Of a stretch of DNA of 64,000 nt, positions 11,041 through 19,802 are shown in pieces (the stretch's first letter is position 1; every line of letters begins with the position of its first letter). The translations under genes and the position numbers were made by a program. Location: NCBI RefSeq assembly GCF_900142275.1, contig NZ_FRAI01000006.1, positions 1 through 64,000 on the forward strand, read 5' to 3'. This DNA is from Anaerobranca californiensis DSM 14826 (GTDB lineage: Bacteria > Bacillota > Proteinivoracia > Proteinivoracales > Proteinivoracaceae). A model generated the notes under the pieces. The model did not search any database, had not been told where the DNA came from, and worked only from the letters and a program-made list of their open reading frames with translations.

Positions 11041-11658
11041 ATGAAGGTTGTTGAAATATCCGCTAAAACAATAGAGGAAGCCGTAGAGTTAGGATTACAA
11101 CAACTAAACTTGACTAAAGATGAAGTAGAATATGAAGTTTTAGAATACCCAACAAAAGGGATTTTGGGTATTATGGCTAAACCTGCGAAAATTTTAATTA
11201 GAGAAAAATTTATACCTGTAAAAGAAGTAAAAAAATTTTTAGATGGTGTTTTAAAGGAATTTAATATCAATTATTCTTTAGAGGTAGATGAATACCCAGA
11301 CTTTATAAAAGCTAAAATTACAGGGGATGATTTAGCAATTTTAATCGGTAAACATGGAAAAACTATTGATGCTTTACAATATTTATTAAGTTTATCAATA
11401 AATAAGAAGACAGAAGAGTATATAAAAGTTATTTTAGATGTTAATGGGTATAGGGATAAAAGGGAATTAACTCTGGAGGCATTAGCAATTAGACAAGCAG
11501 AACGGGCTAAAAAGTATAAAAAGAAAATTGTTTTAGAACCAATGAACGCTATGGAAAGAAGAATTATTCATAGTGTATTAAATGATGATCCAGAAGTTGA
11601 AACTTATAGTGAAGGTGAAGAGCCTAATCGCAGGGTAGTTATAGAACCAATTGGGTAG
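11041..11658 (+). CDS. jag: RNA-binding protein Jag/KhpB
   Basis: A 205-residue protein with the Jag-N domain (EISAKTIEEAVELGLQQL), a KH domain carrying GKHGKTIDALQYLLS in place of the GxxG loop region, and a C-terminal R3H domain (ERRIIHSVLNDDPEVETYSEG). KhpB/EloR proteins bind RNA and influence cell elongation and division in Gram-positives; in B. subtilis the gene is next to spoIIIJ. It starts 2 nt after yidC and is closed by a strong terminator, making it the last gene of the rnpA operon. Confidence 0.93.
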   Translation: MKVVEISAKTIEEAVELGLQQLNLTKDEVEYEVLEYPTKGILGIMAKPAKILIREKFIPVKEVKKFLDGVLKEFNINYSLEVDEYPDFIKAKITGDDLAILIGKHGKTIDALQYLLSLSINKKTEEYIKVILDVNGYRDKRELTLEALAIRQAERAKKYKKKIVLEPMNAMERRIIHSVLNDDPEVETYSEGEEPNRRVVIEPIG

Positions 11659-11663
11659 ATAGC

Positions 11664-11696
11664 AAAACCAGTTGACATTGTGTTAACTGGTTTTTT
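11664..11696 (+). terminator. Terminator of the rpmH-jag operon
   Basis: A 10-bp stem (AAAACCAGTT / AACTGGTTTT) followed by a T-run lies directly after the jag stop codon, before mnmE. Confidence 0.85.
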
Positions 11697-11776
11697 AGCT
11701 ACTAAATATATTTATTATAATTTGGTAACCTAATAATACTTATTAATATTAAATGATTTATTAGAGGTGAAAATTT

Positions 11777-13156
11777 ATGTTAACAGATACAATTGTGGCA
11801 GTAGCCACAGCAATTGGTCAAAGTAGTGTTGGGATAGTTAGAATAAGTGGTCCTAAAGCTTTTCAAATAGCAGGAGAAATTTTTCGGTCCCCCAAAAGTA
11901 CATCTTTTGTTGAATTTAAAGCTAATACTATCAATTATGGTTATATAGTAGATGGGGATAAGGTAATAGATGAGGTGTTACTTTCAATTTTCAAGGCTCC
12001 TAAATCTTATACTGGAGAAGATGTTGTTGAAGTTAATTGCCATGGTGGACGTATTCCCATTAAAAAGACTATGGAATTAATTTTAAAAAAAGGTGCGAGG
12101 TTAGCAGAACCTGGTGAATTCACAAAAAGAGCTTTTCTTAATGGCCGTATTGATTTATCCCAAGCTGAAGCTATAATGGATCTTATATCTGCCAAAACTG
12201 AACTTAGTTTAGATGTTGCTACAAGTCATGTACTTGGTAAGCTATCTGTAAAAGTACAAGAAATCAATGAATTAATAATTTCCTCATTGGCCTATATCGA
12301 AGCTACCATTGATTATCCAGATGAAGTATTTGAAGAAGGGGAAATTCTAAAAATTAAAAATAATTTATTAGAAGGTGTTAAAAAATTAGAGAAACTATTA
12401 ATTACTTCAAATGCTGGTAAAATATTAAGGGAAGGAATAAAAACAACTATAGTTGGAAAACCAAATGTGGGGAAATCATCATTGCTAAATAGATTGTTAA
12501 ACTCACAACGGGCTATAGTTACAGATATCCCAGGTACTACTAGGGATATATTAGAAGAACAAATATCAATTAGAGGAATACCTATGATTTTAGTAGATAC
12601 TGCTGGTATCAGAGAAACGGAAGATGTGGTAGAAAAAATAGGTGTTGAAAGAAGTAAAAAGGCTATTGAAGAAAGTGATTTAATTTTGTTTGTTTTAGAT
12701 GGATCTAGAAGTTGGGATATTTATGATCAACAAATTTTAGAACTTCTTCAAAGGAAAAATGTAATTGTTTTGTTAAATAAAAGGGATTTAAAACAGGTGT
12801 TGACTAAGGAAGAAGTTAAAAAAATAACTGGTTATCAAGAAGTTATAGAAATTTCTGTCAATGAAGATATAAATTTAGATAAACTTGAAGAAGCTATTAT
12901 TAAGACATATGAGCTAAAAGATTTAATTAGTAGAAGTGATGAAGTTTTGATATCCAATATTAGACATGAAAAATCTTTAGAAGCTGCTAAATTTAATTTA
13001 GAAGATGCTATAAAAAATATTGAAAATGGATTACCATTAGATATAATAGCTATAGACTTAAGGGATGCTTGGGAAAACTTAGGGAAAGTAACGGGGCAAA
13101 CCCTCAACAAAAGTATTATCGATGAAATATTTTCTAGATTTTGTTTAGGAAAATGA
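11777..13156 (+). CDS. mnmE: tRNA modification GTPase MnmE
   Basis: MnmE with MnmG installs the (carboxymethyl)aminomethyl group at U34 of tRNAs that read NNA/NNG codons. The 459-residue product has the folate-binding N-terminal domain (GQSSVGIVRISG), a helical domain, an inserted G domain with Walker A GKPNVGKS (227-234), DTAGIRE and NKRD, and the C-terminal FCLGK, a conservative variant of the FCIGK motif whose Cys is required. The ATG has SD AGAGGTG at about 8 nt. It is 12 nt upstream of mnmG. Confidence 0.97.
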   Translation: MLTDTIVAVATAIGQSSVGIVRISGPKAFQIAGEIFRSPKSTSFVEFKANTINYGYIVDGDKVIDEVLLSIFKAPKSYTGEDVVEVNCHGGRIPIKKTMELILKKGARLAEPGEFTKRAFLNGRIDLSQAEAIMDLISAKTELSLDVATSHVLGKLSVKVQEINELIISSLAYIEATIDYPDEVFEEGEILKIKNNLLEGVKKLEKLLITSNAGKILREGIKTTIVGKPNVGKSSLLNRLLNSQRAIVTDIPGTTRDILEEQISIRGIPMILVDTAGIRETEDVVEKIGVERSKKAIEESDLILFVLDGSRSWDIYDQQILELLQRKNVIVLLNKRDLKQVLTKEEVKKITGYQEVIEISVNEDINLDKLEEAIIKTYELKDLISRSDEVLISNIRHEKSLEAAKFNLEDAIKNIENGLPLDIIAIDLRDAWENLGKVTGQTLNKSIIDEIFSRFCLGK

Positions 13157-13168
13157 GGTGGTAAATTT

Positions 13169-15037
13169 ATGAGTAAATATGATTGTATAGTGATCGGAGC
13201 AGGACATGCTGGTTGTGAAGCTGCTTTAGCAGCTGCAAGAATGGGAATTAAAACTATTATTTTTACATTAAGTTTAGATAATATTGCTTTGATGCCATGT
13301 AATCCAGCTATTGGCGGTCCTGCTAAAGGTCACTTAGTAAGGGAAATAGATGCACTAGGTGGAGAAATGGGTAAAAACATCGATAAAACATATATTCAAA
13401 TTCGTATGCTAAATACTGGTAAAGGGCCAGCTGTTCATGCTTTAAGGGCTCAAGCGGATAAAGCAATGTATCAACTTAATATGAAAAAGACCTTAGAAAA
13501 CCAAGAAAATTTAGAAATTAGACAGGGTTTGGTAGAAAAAATTTTATTTAGCGGAAATAAAGTTGAGGGAATTCAGTTAGATACAGGAGAAAAGTTTTAC
13601 TGTCAAGCTCTAATAATAGCTACTGGGACATATTTAAGGGGGAGAATAATTTTAGGTGATCTAAATTATGAAGGTGGACCAAATGGTCAGTTTGCCGCTA
13701 AAAAATTGACTAATTCTTTACAAGAAATGGGCCTTAAGTTAATGAGATTTAAAACAGGAACTCCACCAAGGGTAGATGGCCGTACATTAGATTACAGTAA
13801 AATGATTGTCCAACCAGGAGATGATAGACCATTAAAATTTTCTTTTACTACAGATGAAAAAGAGCTTATAAGGGAGCAAATTCCTTGTTATTTAACATAT
13901 ACAAATGAAAAAACCCATGAAATTATTAGAAATAATTTTCATCGGTCACCATTATTTTCTGGGGTTATAGAGGGTGTAGGACCAAGATATTGTCCATCAA
14001 TAGAAGATAAAATTAAGAGGTTTCCAGATAAAGAAAATCATCAACTATTTGTAGAACCAGAGGGTATGTTTACTAATGAAATGTACCTTCAGGGTATGTC
14101 TACTAGCTTGCCCGTTGATGTACAATATCAGTTCATTAGAACAATACCTGGTTTGGAAAATGTTAAAATAACTAGGCCAGGCTATGCTATAGAGTATGAC
14201 TGTATAGATCCCACTGAATTAAAAAGAACATTAGAGACAAAAAAAATAGAAGGGCTATTTACTGCTGGTCAATTTAACGGCACGTCTGGCTATGAAGAAG
14301 CGGCTGCCCAAGGATTGATGGCAGGAATTAATGCTGCTTTAAAGATAAAGGGCAAAGAGCCTTTTATTTTACAAAGATCTGAAGGATATATTGGGGTTTT
14401 AATAGATGATTTAACAATTAAAGGAACTCCTGAACCTTACCGTATGTTAACTTCAAGGGCTGAATTCAGATTATTATTAAGGCAAGATAATGCTGATTTA
14501 CGATTAACTCCAAAAGGATATGAAATTGGATTAATAGATGAAGAACGTTATAATAAATTCTTGCAAAAAGTAAGCTCTATTGAAGAAGAAATTAATGATT
14601 TGAAATCTACTATGGTAACACCTTCTAAAGAACATAATGAGACCTTAGTTCAAATGGGTTCAGCACCGATTAATAAAAGTTATTCATTAGCAGATTTATT
14701 GAAAAGACCAGAGATTAAGTACAGTGATTTAGAAAAGTTAATACCTAGAAATAAAGATTTATCTTATGAAGTAAAAGAACAAGTGGAAATACAAATTAAA
14801 TATTCCGGTTATGTTGAAAAACAAAATTTACAAATTAATAGATTCAGCAAATCAGAAAATATTTTAATACCTAAAGATATTAATTATGATGATATAAAGT
14901 CTTTGTCAAAAGAGAGCCGTGAAAAGTTAAATAAAATTCGACCAGAAACAATTGGTCAAGCTTCGAGAATTTCTGGGGTTTCACCAGCAGATATTTCTAT
15001 TTTACTTATATATTTAGAACAAATGAGGAGAATGTAA
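13169..15037 (+). CDS. mnmG: tRNA uridine 5-carboxymethylaminomethyl modification enzyme MnmG
   Basis: The FAD/NADH-dependent partner of MnmE in U34 modification. The 622-residue product begins with the Rossmann motif [19 protein letters not shown] and has the conserved [15 protein letters not shown], the family signature [13 protein letters not shown], and [18 protein letters not shown] near the FAD site; the C-terminal region ends [17 protein letters not shown]. Length is typical. SD GAGGTGG precedes the ATG. It lies between mnmE and rsmG, the usual order. Confidence 0.98.
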   Translation: MSKYDCIVIGAGHAGCEAALAAARMGIKTIIFTLSLDNIALMPCNPAIGGPAKGHLVREIDALGGEMGKNIDKTYIQIRMLNTGKGPAVHALRAQADKAMYQLNMKKTLENQENLEIRQGLVEKILFSGNKVEGIQLDTGEKFYCQALIIATGTYLRGRIILGDLNYEGGPNGQFAAKKLTNSLQEMGLKLMRFKTGTPPRVDGRTLDYSKMIVQPGDDRPLKFSFTTDEKELIREQIPCYLTYTNEKTHEIIRNNFHRSPLFSGVIEGVGPRYCPSIEDKIKRFPDKENHQLFVEPEGMFTNEMYLQGMSTSLPVDVQYQFIRTIPGLENVKITRPGYAIEYDCIDPTELKRTLETKKIEGLFTAGQFNGTSGYEEAAAQGLMAGINAALKIKGKEPFILQRSEGYIGVLIDDLTIKGTPEPYRMLTSRAEFRLLLRQDNADLRLTPKGYEIGLIDEERYNKFLQKVSSIEEEINDLKSTMVTPSKEHNETLVQMGSAPINKSYSLADLLKRPEIKYSDLEKLIPRNKDLSYEVKEQVEIQIKYSGYVEKQNLQINRFSKSENILIPKDINYDDIKSLSKESREKLNKIRPETIGQASRISGVSPADISILLIYLEQMRRM

Positions 15038-15041
15038 ATAA

Positions 15042-15743
15042 ATGGAAATATTAAAAGGGTATCTTAATGGTTTTAATATTCAAATTTCAGATCATCATGT
15101 GGAAAAGTTTTTAAAGTATAAAGAGTTGTTATTAGATTGGAATGAAAAAATTAATCTCACGGCTATAGTTGACGATGATGGAATTGCTATTAAACATTTT
15201 GTTGACTCAATTATACCTATAAATGAATTTACATCTGGTTGTTCTATTATCGATGTGGGAAGTGGGGCTGGTTTTCCCGGTGTACCTTTAGCTATAGTAA
15301 ATGGTAATTTAAAGGTTACCGCTTTAGATTCACTACAAAAGCGATTGAAATTTTTACAAGAAGTTAAAAACAATTTAAATCTAGATAATTTAACGTTAAT
15401 TCATGGTAGGGCAGAAGATTATGGTAAGGATGTAAGATATAGGGAAACCTTTTGCTATGCTACTGCTAGGGCAGTTGCACCATTAAATATTTTAGCAGAA
15501 CTTTGTTTACCCTTTGTTAAAGTTGGTGGTTATTTTATAGCATATAAGGGAGACAAGTGGGAAGAAGAAATTCAGCAGAGTTTAAAAGCTATTGAGCTAT
15601 TAGGGGGTAAAATAGAAAAAACTTATACGTATACTTTACCTAAAATATCTGATGTTCGTTCTATAATTAAAATTAAGAAGGTATTTAATACAGATCAAAA
15701 ATATCCTCGCAAGGCTGGGATTCCTCATAAAAAGCCACTGTAA
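15042..15743 (+). CDS. rsmG: 16S rRNA (guanine-527-N7) methyltransferase RsmG
   Basis: RsmG (GidB) methylates G527 of 16S rRNA using SAM. The 233-residue product has the SAM-binding motif IIDVGSGAGFPGVPLAI (about residues 66-82), preceded by NLTAIVDDDGIAIKHFVDS, and later ATARAVAPL. It begins 4 nt after mnmG, and a strong terminator follows. Loss of this enzyme confers low-level streptomycin resistance in other bacteria. Confidence 0.97.
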   Translation: MEILKGYLNGFNIQISDHHVEKFLKYKELLLDWNEKINLTAIVDDDGIAIKHFVDSIIPINEFTSGCSIIDVGSGAGFPGVPLAIVNGNLKVTALDSLQKRLKFLQEVKNNLNLDNLTLIHGRAEDYGKDVRYRETFCYATARAVAPLNILAELCLPFVKVGGYFIAYKGDKWEEEIQQSLKAIELLGGKIEKTYTYTLPKISDVRSIIKIKKVFNTDQKYPRKAGIPHKKPL

Positions 15744-15752
15744 ACAAAAACA

Positions 15753-15795
15753 AAATTAAACCATCATAATGGATAAAATGATGGTTTAATTTTTT
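15753..15795. terminator. Terminator after rsmG
   Basis: A 15-bp perfect stem (AAATTAAACCATCAT / ATGATGGTTTAATTT) with a 10-nt loop and T-tract follows the rsmG stop by 10 nt. The remainder of the 320-nt rsmG-noc gap holds an AT-rich stretch (15796-15950) in which I see no gene, then the structured leader listed separately. Confidence 0.85.
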
Positions 15796-15953
15796 ATTAG
15801 AAGTTTTAATGATTTTTTAGTAATTTAAGAAGGAATAAAGTAAATTTTAGCGAAAATATAAAGTTGAATGAGTGTATAACTAATTTAACTACTCTACATT
15901 TCCAAAATTGGAATTTAGTTATTTGATTTATTAAGAAGGGAGGAAAGGGAGTA

Positions 15954-16051
15954 ACCGTTAGCTCACGGTATGGCTATGTAGAGAATAGCCATTTTGTACA
16001 CTAAGTTTTAAAAGTCTTAGTGTATGAGTAAAATCCATTTATGGATTTTAC
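15954..16051 (+). promoter_or_regulatory. Four-hairpin structured leader upstream of noc
   Basis: Four consecutive inverted repeats lie in about 100 nt before noc. They are ACCGT/ACGGT (15954-15958 / 15965-15969), ATGGCTAT/ATAGCCAT (15970-15977 / 15985-15992), TACACTAAG/CTTAGTGTA (15997-16005 / 16016-16024) and GTAAAATCCAT/ATGGATTTTAC (16028-16038 / 16041-16051). A purine-rich SD-like tract (15937-15950) precedes them. None is followed by a T-run, so they do not look like terminators. I could not match them to a riboswitch class I know. Confidence 0.6.
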
Positions 16052-16063
16052 AGAGCTTTATCT

Positions 16064-16897
16064 ATGAGAGAACAGTTATCAAAGTTATTAGGACAATTAG
16101 AAAAAGGAGAAGAAATTCAACAAATCCCTATCAATAAAATCACTTCTAATCCATTTCAGCCTAGAAAGCATTTTGATGATGAAAAAATCGATGAATTAGC
16201 CCAGTCTATCAAAACCTATGGTTTATTACAACCTATCATTTTGAGAAAAGTAGATGATAAATATGAAATTATTGCGGGGGAGAGGAGATTTAAAGCTTGT
16301 ACTAAGTTAGGATATAATAAGGTTTCAGCTATTGTTAAAGAAGCAAATGACGGAGCAATGGCAGCTATAGCGTTAATTGAGAATATTCAGAGGGAAAATT
16401 TGAACTTTTTAGAAGAAGCAGAGGGTTTATACCGCTTAATAACTGAGTTTAATTTAACCCAAGAAGTATTGGCTCAAAGGATAGGTAAAAGTCAATCAAC
16501 TATCGCTAATAAATTAAGATTATTAAAACTACCTCAACAAGTTAAGGAACAACTGAAAAATAGTAATTTAACAGAAAGACATGCTAGAGCATTGTTAAAG
16601 CTTCCTGAAAATGAACAATTACCCTTACTAAAAAGGATAATAGAAGAAGGAATGACAGTAAGACAAACAGAAGAAGCAGTAGAAATGCTGGTACAAACTG
16701 CTGTATCTGCAGAAAAAATAAAAGATGAAAATAAGGCTCAAACCCGTAGATTTGTCATAAAGGACTTTAGAATATTCTTAAATTCAATTAAGCAAGTTGT
16801 AAGTACTATTAAGAGTACTGGTATTGATGCAATAATGGAAGAGGATGATAACGAGGATTATTTAGAAGTAAGGATTAGACTACCTAAAAATCGTTAA
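16064..16897 (+). CDS. noc: Nucleoid occlusion protein Noc (ParB family)
   Basis: A 277-residue ParB/Spo0J-family protein. It has an N-terminal amphipathic segment (MREQLSKLLGQLEK) suited to membrane binding, the CTP-binding ParB core (PFQPRKHFD, IAGERRFKA, ALIENIQRENL), an HTH (EVLAQRIGKSQSTIANKLRLLKLP) and TERHARALLKLP. These match Noc better than Spo0J, as does its position just before parA-parB. Noc binds its own DNA sites and blocks Z-ring assembly over the nucleoid. There is no good SD just before the ATG; a structured leader ends 12 nt upstream. In-frame reading upstream meets TGA at 16025 with no other start codon. Confidence 0.9.
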   Translation: MREQLSKLLGQLEKGEEIQQIPINKITSNPFQPRKHFDDEKIDELAQSIKTYGLLQPIILRKVDDKYEIIAGERRFKACTKLGYNKVSAIVKEANDGAMAAIALIENIQRENLNFLEEAEGLYRLITEFNLTQEVLAQRIGKSQSTIANKLRLLKLPQQVKEQLKNSNLTERHARALLKLPENEQLPLLKRIIEEGMTVRQTEEAVEMLVQTAVSAEKIKDENKAQTRRFVIKDFRIFLNSIKQVVSTIKSTGIDAIMEEDDNEDYLEVRIRLPKNR

Positions 16898-16925
16898 AAA
16901 TTAAAGTAATGAAAGGAGTTTATCT

Positions 16926-17687
16926 ATGTCTAAGGTTTTGGCAATTACCAATCAAAAAGGTGGTGTAGGGAAAACCACCACAGCTGTTAATTTAAGTGCT
17001 TATCTAGCTATGAAAGGAAAAAAAGTCCTTTTATTAGATATAGATCCTCAAGGTAATTCTACTAGTGGTCTTGGCATCAATAAACATCATATAAAAAAAT
17101 GTATTTACAATGTTTTAGTCGATGATTTTCCTTTGGATGCCATAATTGTTCCAACATCTGTTAAAAACTTAGATTTAGCCCCTGCCACAATTCAATTAGC
17201 AGGAGCGGAAATTGAATTGGTTCCCACAGTATCTAGAGAAGTTAAATTAAAAAACGGATTAACAACTGTACGGAGAGATTATGATTTTGTTATTATAGAT
17301 TGCCCTCCCTCTTTAGGTTTATTGACTATTAATGCTTTAACTGCAGCAGATGGTGTGATTGTACCAATTCAGTGTGAATATTATGCTTTGGAGGGCTTAA
17401 GTCAACTTGTTAATACTGTTAATCTTGTTCAGAAACACTTAAATCCCTTATTAACCTTTGAAGGTGCCCTATTGACAATGTATGATTCTAGAACCAATTT
17501 ATCTAATCAAGTAGTGGAAGAAGTAAAAAACTTTTTTGGAAGCAAGGTATATAAAACCATTATTCCCCGTAATGTTAGATTAAGTGAAGCACCTAGCCAT
17601 GGTAAATCTATTTTAGAATATGATCCAAAATCCAAGGGGGCAGAAGTTTATGAATCATTGGCTGAGGAGGTGTTAAAAGGTGTCTAA
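16926..17687 (+). CDS. parA: Chromosome-partitioning ATPase ParA/Soj
   Basis: A 253-residue Walker-type ParA ATPase with the deviant Walker A QKGGVGKTTTAVNL near the N-terminus, Walker A' (LLLDIDPQGNSTSGLG) and Walker B (FVIIDCPPSLGLLT). It is the short chromosomal Soj form without an N-terminal HTH. ParA works with ParB-parS in origin segregation and in B. subtilis also controls DnaA activity. AAAGGAG precedes the ATG, and parB overlaps its 3' end by 8 nt. Confidence 0.97.
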   Translation: MSKVLAITNQKGGVGKTTTAVNLSAYLAMKGKKVLLLDIDPQGNSTSGLGINKHHIKKCIYNVLVDDFPLDAIIVPTSVKNLDLAPATIQLAGAEIELVPTVSREVKLKNGLTTVRRDYDFVIIDCPPSLGLLTINALTAADGVIVPIQCEYYALEGLSQLVNTVNLVQKHLNPLLTFEGALLTMYDSRTNLSNQVVEEVKNFFGSKVYKTIIPRNVRLSEAPSHGKSILEYDPKSKGAEVYESLAEEVLKGV

Positions 17688-18534
17688 AAAAGGGTTGGGC
17701 AGAGGCCTTAGTGCTTTAATCCCCGAATTACCGCAACAAGATTTTAATCCTAATTCTATTTTAGAAATTCCTATTAACAGAATCAGGCCAAATCCAAAAC
17801 AACCTAGAAAGAACTTCTCACAAGAATCCCTTCAAGAATTAGCAGAATCTATTAAAATTCACGGCATAATTCAACCAATAGTTGTGAGAAGTATCGAAGG
17901 AGGATATGAATTAGTAGCTGGTGAAAGGAGATTAAGAGCTTGCAAAATTGCTGGTCTCCATACCATAAAGGCGGTAGTTCAGACTTTTACAGATAGGCAG
18001 TTAGCAGAATTAGCCCTTATTGAAAATCTACAAAGGGAAGACCTTAATCCTATAGAAGAAGCAGAAGCATACCAAAAATTAATAGATGAATTTAATTTAA
18101 CACAAGAGCAATTGTCTTTGAGGTTAGGGAAAAGCAGATCTGCTATTGCTAATACCCTTAGGTTATTAGGGTTAGCAAAGGATGTTAAAGAAATGGTCAT
18201 CAAAGGGTTATTAAAACCAGGACAAGCAAGACCATTACTGGTTTTAGATAAAATTAGACAAAAAGAAGTGGCAAAACTAATAGTGGAGAAATCTTTAAAT
18301 ACTAGACAAATTGAGAAGTATGTAAAAGAACTAAGTGAAAAAGAAAAAAAACCTAAAATTAAAAGGGAAGATAATATTAACCCAGAGATAAAGGATGTTG
18401 AAGAAAGAATCATGGAAACTATTGGAGTAAAAGTAAAAATCAAAGGGAATGATAAAAAGGGGATCATAGAAATTAATTATTATGATGAAAATGATCTCAA
18501 TAAAATAATCCAATTACTACTTGACAAGGGTTAA
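17680..18534 (+). CDS. parB: Chromosome-partitioning protein ParB/Spo0J
   Basis: A 284-residue ParB CTPase clamp. It begins SKKGLGRGLSALIPE, the usual Spo0J N-terminus that contacts ParA, followed by the ParB core (RPNPKQPRKNF, VAGERRLRACK, ENLQREDLNP), the HTH (LSLRLGKSRSAIANTLRLLGL) and a C-terminal dimerisation domain. The start is GTG at 17680, overlapping parA by 8 nt with SD GGAGG inside parA. A perfect parS site lies 55 nt after the stop codon. Confidence 0.97.
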   Translation: MSKKGLGRGLSALIPELPQQDFNPNSILEIPINRIRPNPKQPRKNFSQESLQELAESIKIHGIIQPIVVRSIEGGYELVAGERRLRACKIAGLHTIKAVVQTFTDRQLAELALIENLQREDLNPIEEAEAYQKLIDEFNLTQEQLSLRLGKSRSAIANTLRLLGLAKDVKEMVIKGLLKPGQARPLLVLDKIRQKEVAKLIVEKSLNTRQIEKYVKELSEKEKKPKIKREDNINPEIKDVEERIMETIGVKVKIKGNDKKGIIEINYYDENDLNKIIQLLLDKG

Positions 18535-18549
18535 AACCCTTGTTTTTTG
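18524..18549 (+). terminator. Terminator of parB
   Basis: An 8-bp stem (ACAAGGGT / ACCCTTGT) with a 4-nt loop and six T residues overlaps the parB stop codon. Confidence 0.85.
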
Positions 18550-18588
18550 TAAAGGATATAGTAATGTTAAAAAAATGTAAAACAAAAT

Positions 18589-18604
18589 TGTTTCACGTGA
18601 AACA
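18589..18604. other. parS: parS centromere site
   Basis: TGTTTCACGTGAAACA at 18589-18604 is a perfect 16-bp match to the bacterial parS consensus. It is in the intergenic region right after the parB terminator, within 9 kb of oriC. ParB would load here as a CTP-dependent sliding clamp. I saw no second perfect copy in this window. Confidence 0.95.
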
Positions 18605-18632
18605 AAAGGTATAAAAAATAAGGAGGTGAATA

Positions 18633-18657
18633 GTTGCAGATAACTCAAATCTGTAAC
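18633..18657 (+). promoter_or_regulatory. Hairpin between a strong SD and the start of the cysteine-desulfurase-like gene
   Basis: A 9-bp stem with one G-T pair (GTTGCAGAT / ATCTGTAAC, loop AACTCAA) separates a full SD (AAGGAGGTG, 18620-18628) from the ATG at 18665. The SD is 36 nt from the ATG in the linear sequence, too far to act, but folding would bring them within about 12 nt. A short TTG-started frame (18634-18681) and a 5-codon GTG frame also begin just after this SD. Confidence 0.5.
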
Positions 18658-18664
18658 GGGAAAA

Positions 18665-19801
18665 ATGATATATTTAGATAACGGTGCTACTAGTTTTCCT
18701 AAACCAGAAGAGGTATATAAAGCACATGATTATGGATTTCGCAATTATGGAGCTAATCCTGGTAGGGGGGGACATAGTTTAGCTAGAGAGTGTGCTAGGG
18801 TTATTTATAACACGAGAGAAAAAATACGGGAATTTATCAATGCTAAAAACACTAGGGAAATTGTTTTTACATCAAATACAACGGAAGCTCTAAATCAAGG
18901 GATTTTTGGTGCCGTTAGTGAAGGGGATCATATTATAATTAGTAAATTAGAGCATAACTCAGTTTGGAGACCGGTAGAGTGGTTAAGAAAAAATTTAAGG
19001 ATTGAATTGGATTTTTGTGAACATGACAAAGAAGGATATATTATACTAGAGGATTTAGAAAGAAAAATAAAAAGTAATACAAAGTTAGTAGTGATAAATC
19101 ATTGTAGTAATGTTTTTGGTACCATGCAAAATTTATCAGCTATCGGGGAAATAACTAGAAGGAAAGGTGTATTATTACTGGTAGATGGGGCTCAAAGTTT
19201 AGGGTTTGAGGAAATTGATGTTCAAAAAATGGGAATTGATATGTTAGCCTTTGCTGGCCATAAAGGGTTGTTAGGGCCAATGGGTACTGGGGGATTGTAT
19301 ATTAGGGAAGATATTCTTTTAAAACCATTAAAAACAGGGGGGACAGGTAGTAAATCTGAATCACCTGAAGTTCCAGCTATAGGACCGGAAAGGTATGAAA
19401 GTGGAACTATGAATACAGCTGGAATTTATGCTTTAGGAGTAGGGATTGATTTTATTAAAGAACAAGGGTTAAGGAAAATAAAGGCTCATAAAATTGCTTT
19501 AATAAACAGGTTGATTGATGGGTTAGAAGGCATAGTAACCTTTTATGGACCTCAAACCTTAGAAAATAAAGGGCCTGTTATATCTTTTAATGTTGGGGAA
19601 ATGGCGTCTACAGAAGTAGCTTTTATTTTAGATACAGTTTATAACATTGCTGTTAGAGCAGGCTTACATTGTAGTCCCCTAGCCCACAAATTTTTTGGAA
19701 CTTTAGAACAAGGAACCATAAGGGTAACCCCTGGTATATTCAATACATTAGAAGAAATAGATGTTTTAATAAATGCAATTAAAGAGATAAGGGAGAGTTA
19801 A
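18665..19801 (+). CDS. Class V aminotransferase / cysteine desulfurase family protein
   Basis: A 378-residue PLP enzyme of the NifS/SufS-like group. It starts IYLDNGATSFPKPEEVY; it has FTSNTTEALNQ, the SKLEHNSVWRPVEWL histidine motif, DGAQSLG, the PLP-lysine segment FAGHKGLLGP, and a C-terminal RAGLHCSPLAH with the predicted sulfur-accepting Cys at about residue 336. It probably releases sulfur from cysteine for clusters or tRNA thiolation, but substrate and partner are unknown. The ATG has only a weak nearby SD (GGGAAAA); a strong SD lies 36 nt upstream behind a hairpin. A DUF554 gene follows after 1 nt. Confidence 0.88.
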   Translation: MIYLDNGATSFPKPEEVYKAHDYGFRNYGANPGRGGHSLARECARVIYNTREKIREFINAKNTREIVFTSNTTEALNQGIFGAVSEGDHIIISKLEHNSVWRPVEWLRKNLRIELDFCEHDKEGYIILEDLERKIKSNTKLVVINHCSNVFGTMQNLSAIGEITRRKGVLLLVDGAQSLGFEEIDVQKMGIDMLAFAGHKGLLGPMGTGGLYIREDILLKPLKTGGTGSKSESPEVPAIGPERYESGTMNTAGIYALGVGIDFIKEQGLRKIKAHKIALINRLIDGLEGIVTFYGPQTLENKGPVISFNVGEMASTEVAFILDTVYNIAVRAGLHCSPLAHKFFGTLEQGTIRVTPGIFNTLEEIDVLINAIKEIRES

Positions 19802-19802
19802 A

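Noticed and set aside
15937-16063. The GGGAG-plus-hairpins region as a yybP-ykoY manganese riboswitch
   Set aside because: It begins with AAGGGAGTA, a little like that class, but the second conserved loop and the enclosing stem are missing, and noc is not a usual target.
17979-18467. A 162-codon minus-strand frame
   Set aside because: It is antisense to parB and arises from AT-rich codon bias; no SD and no domain.
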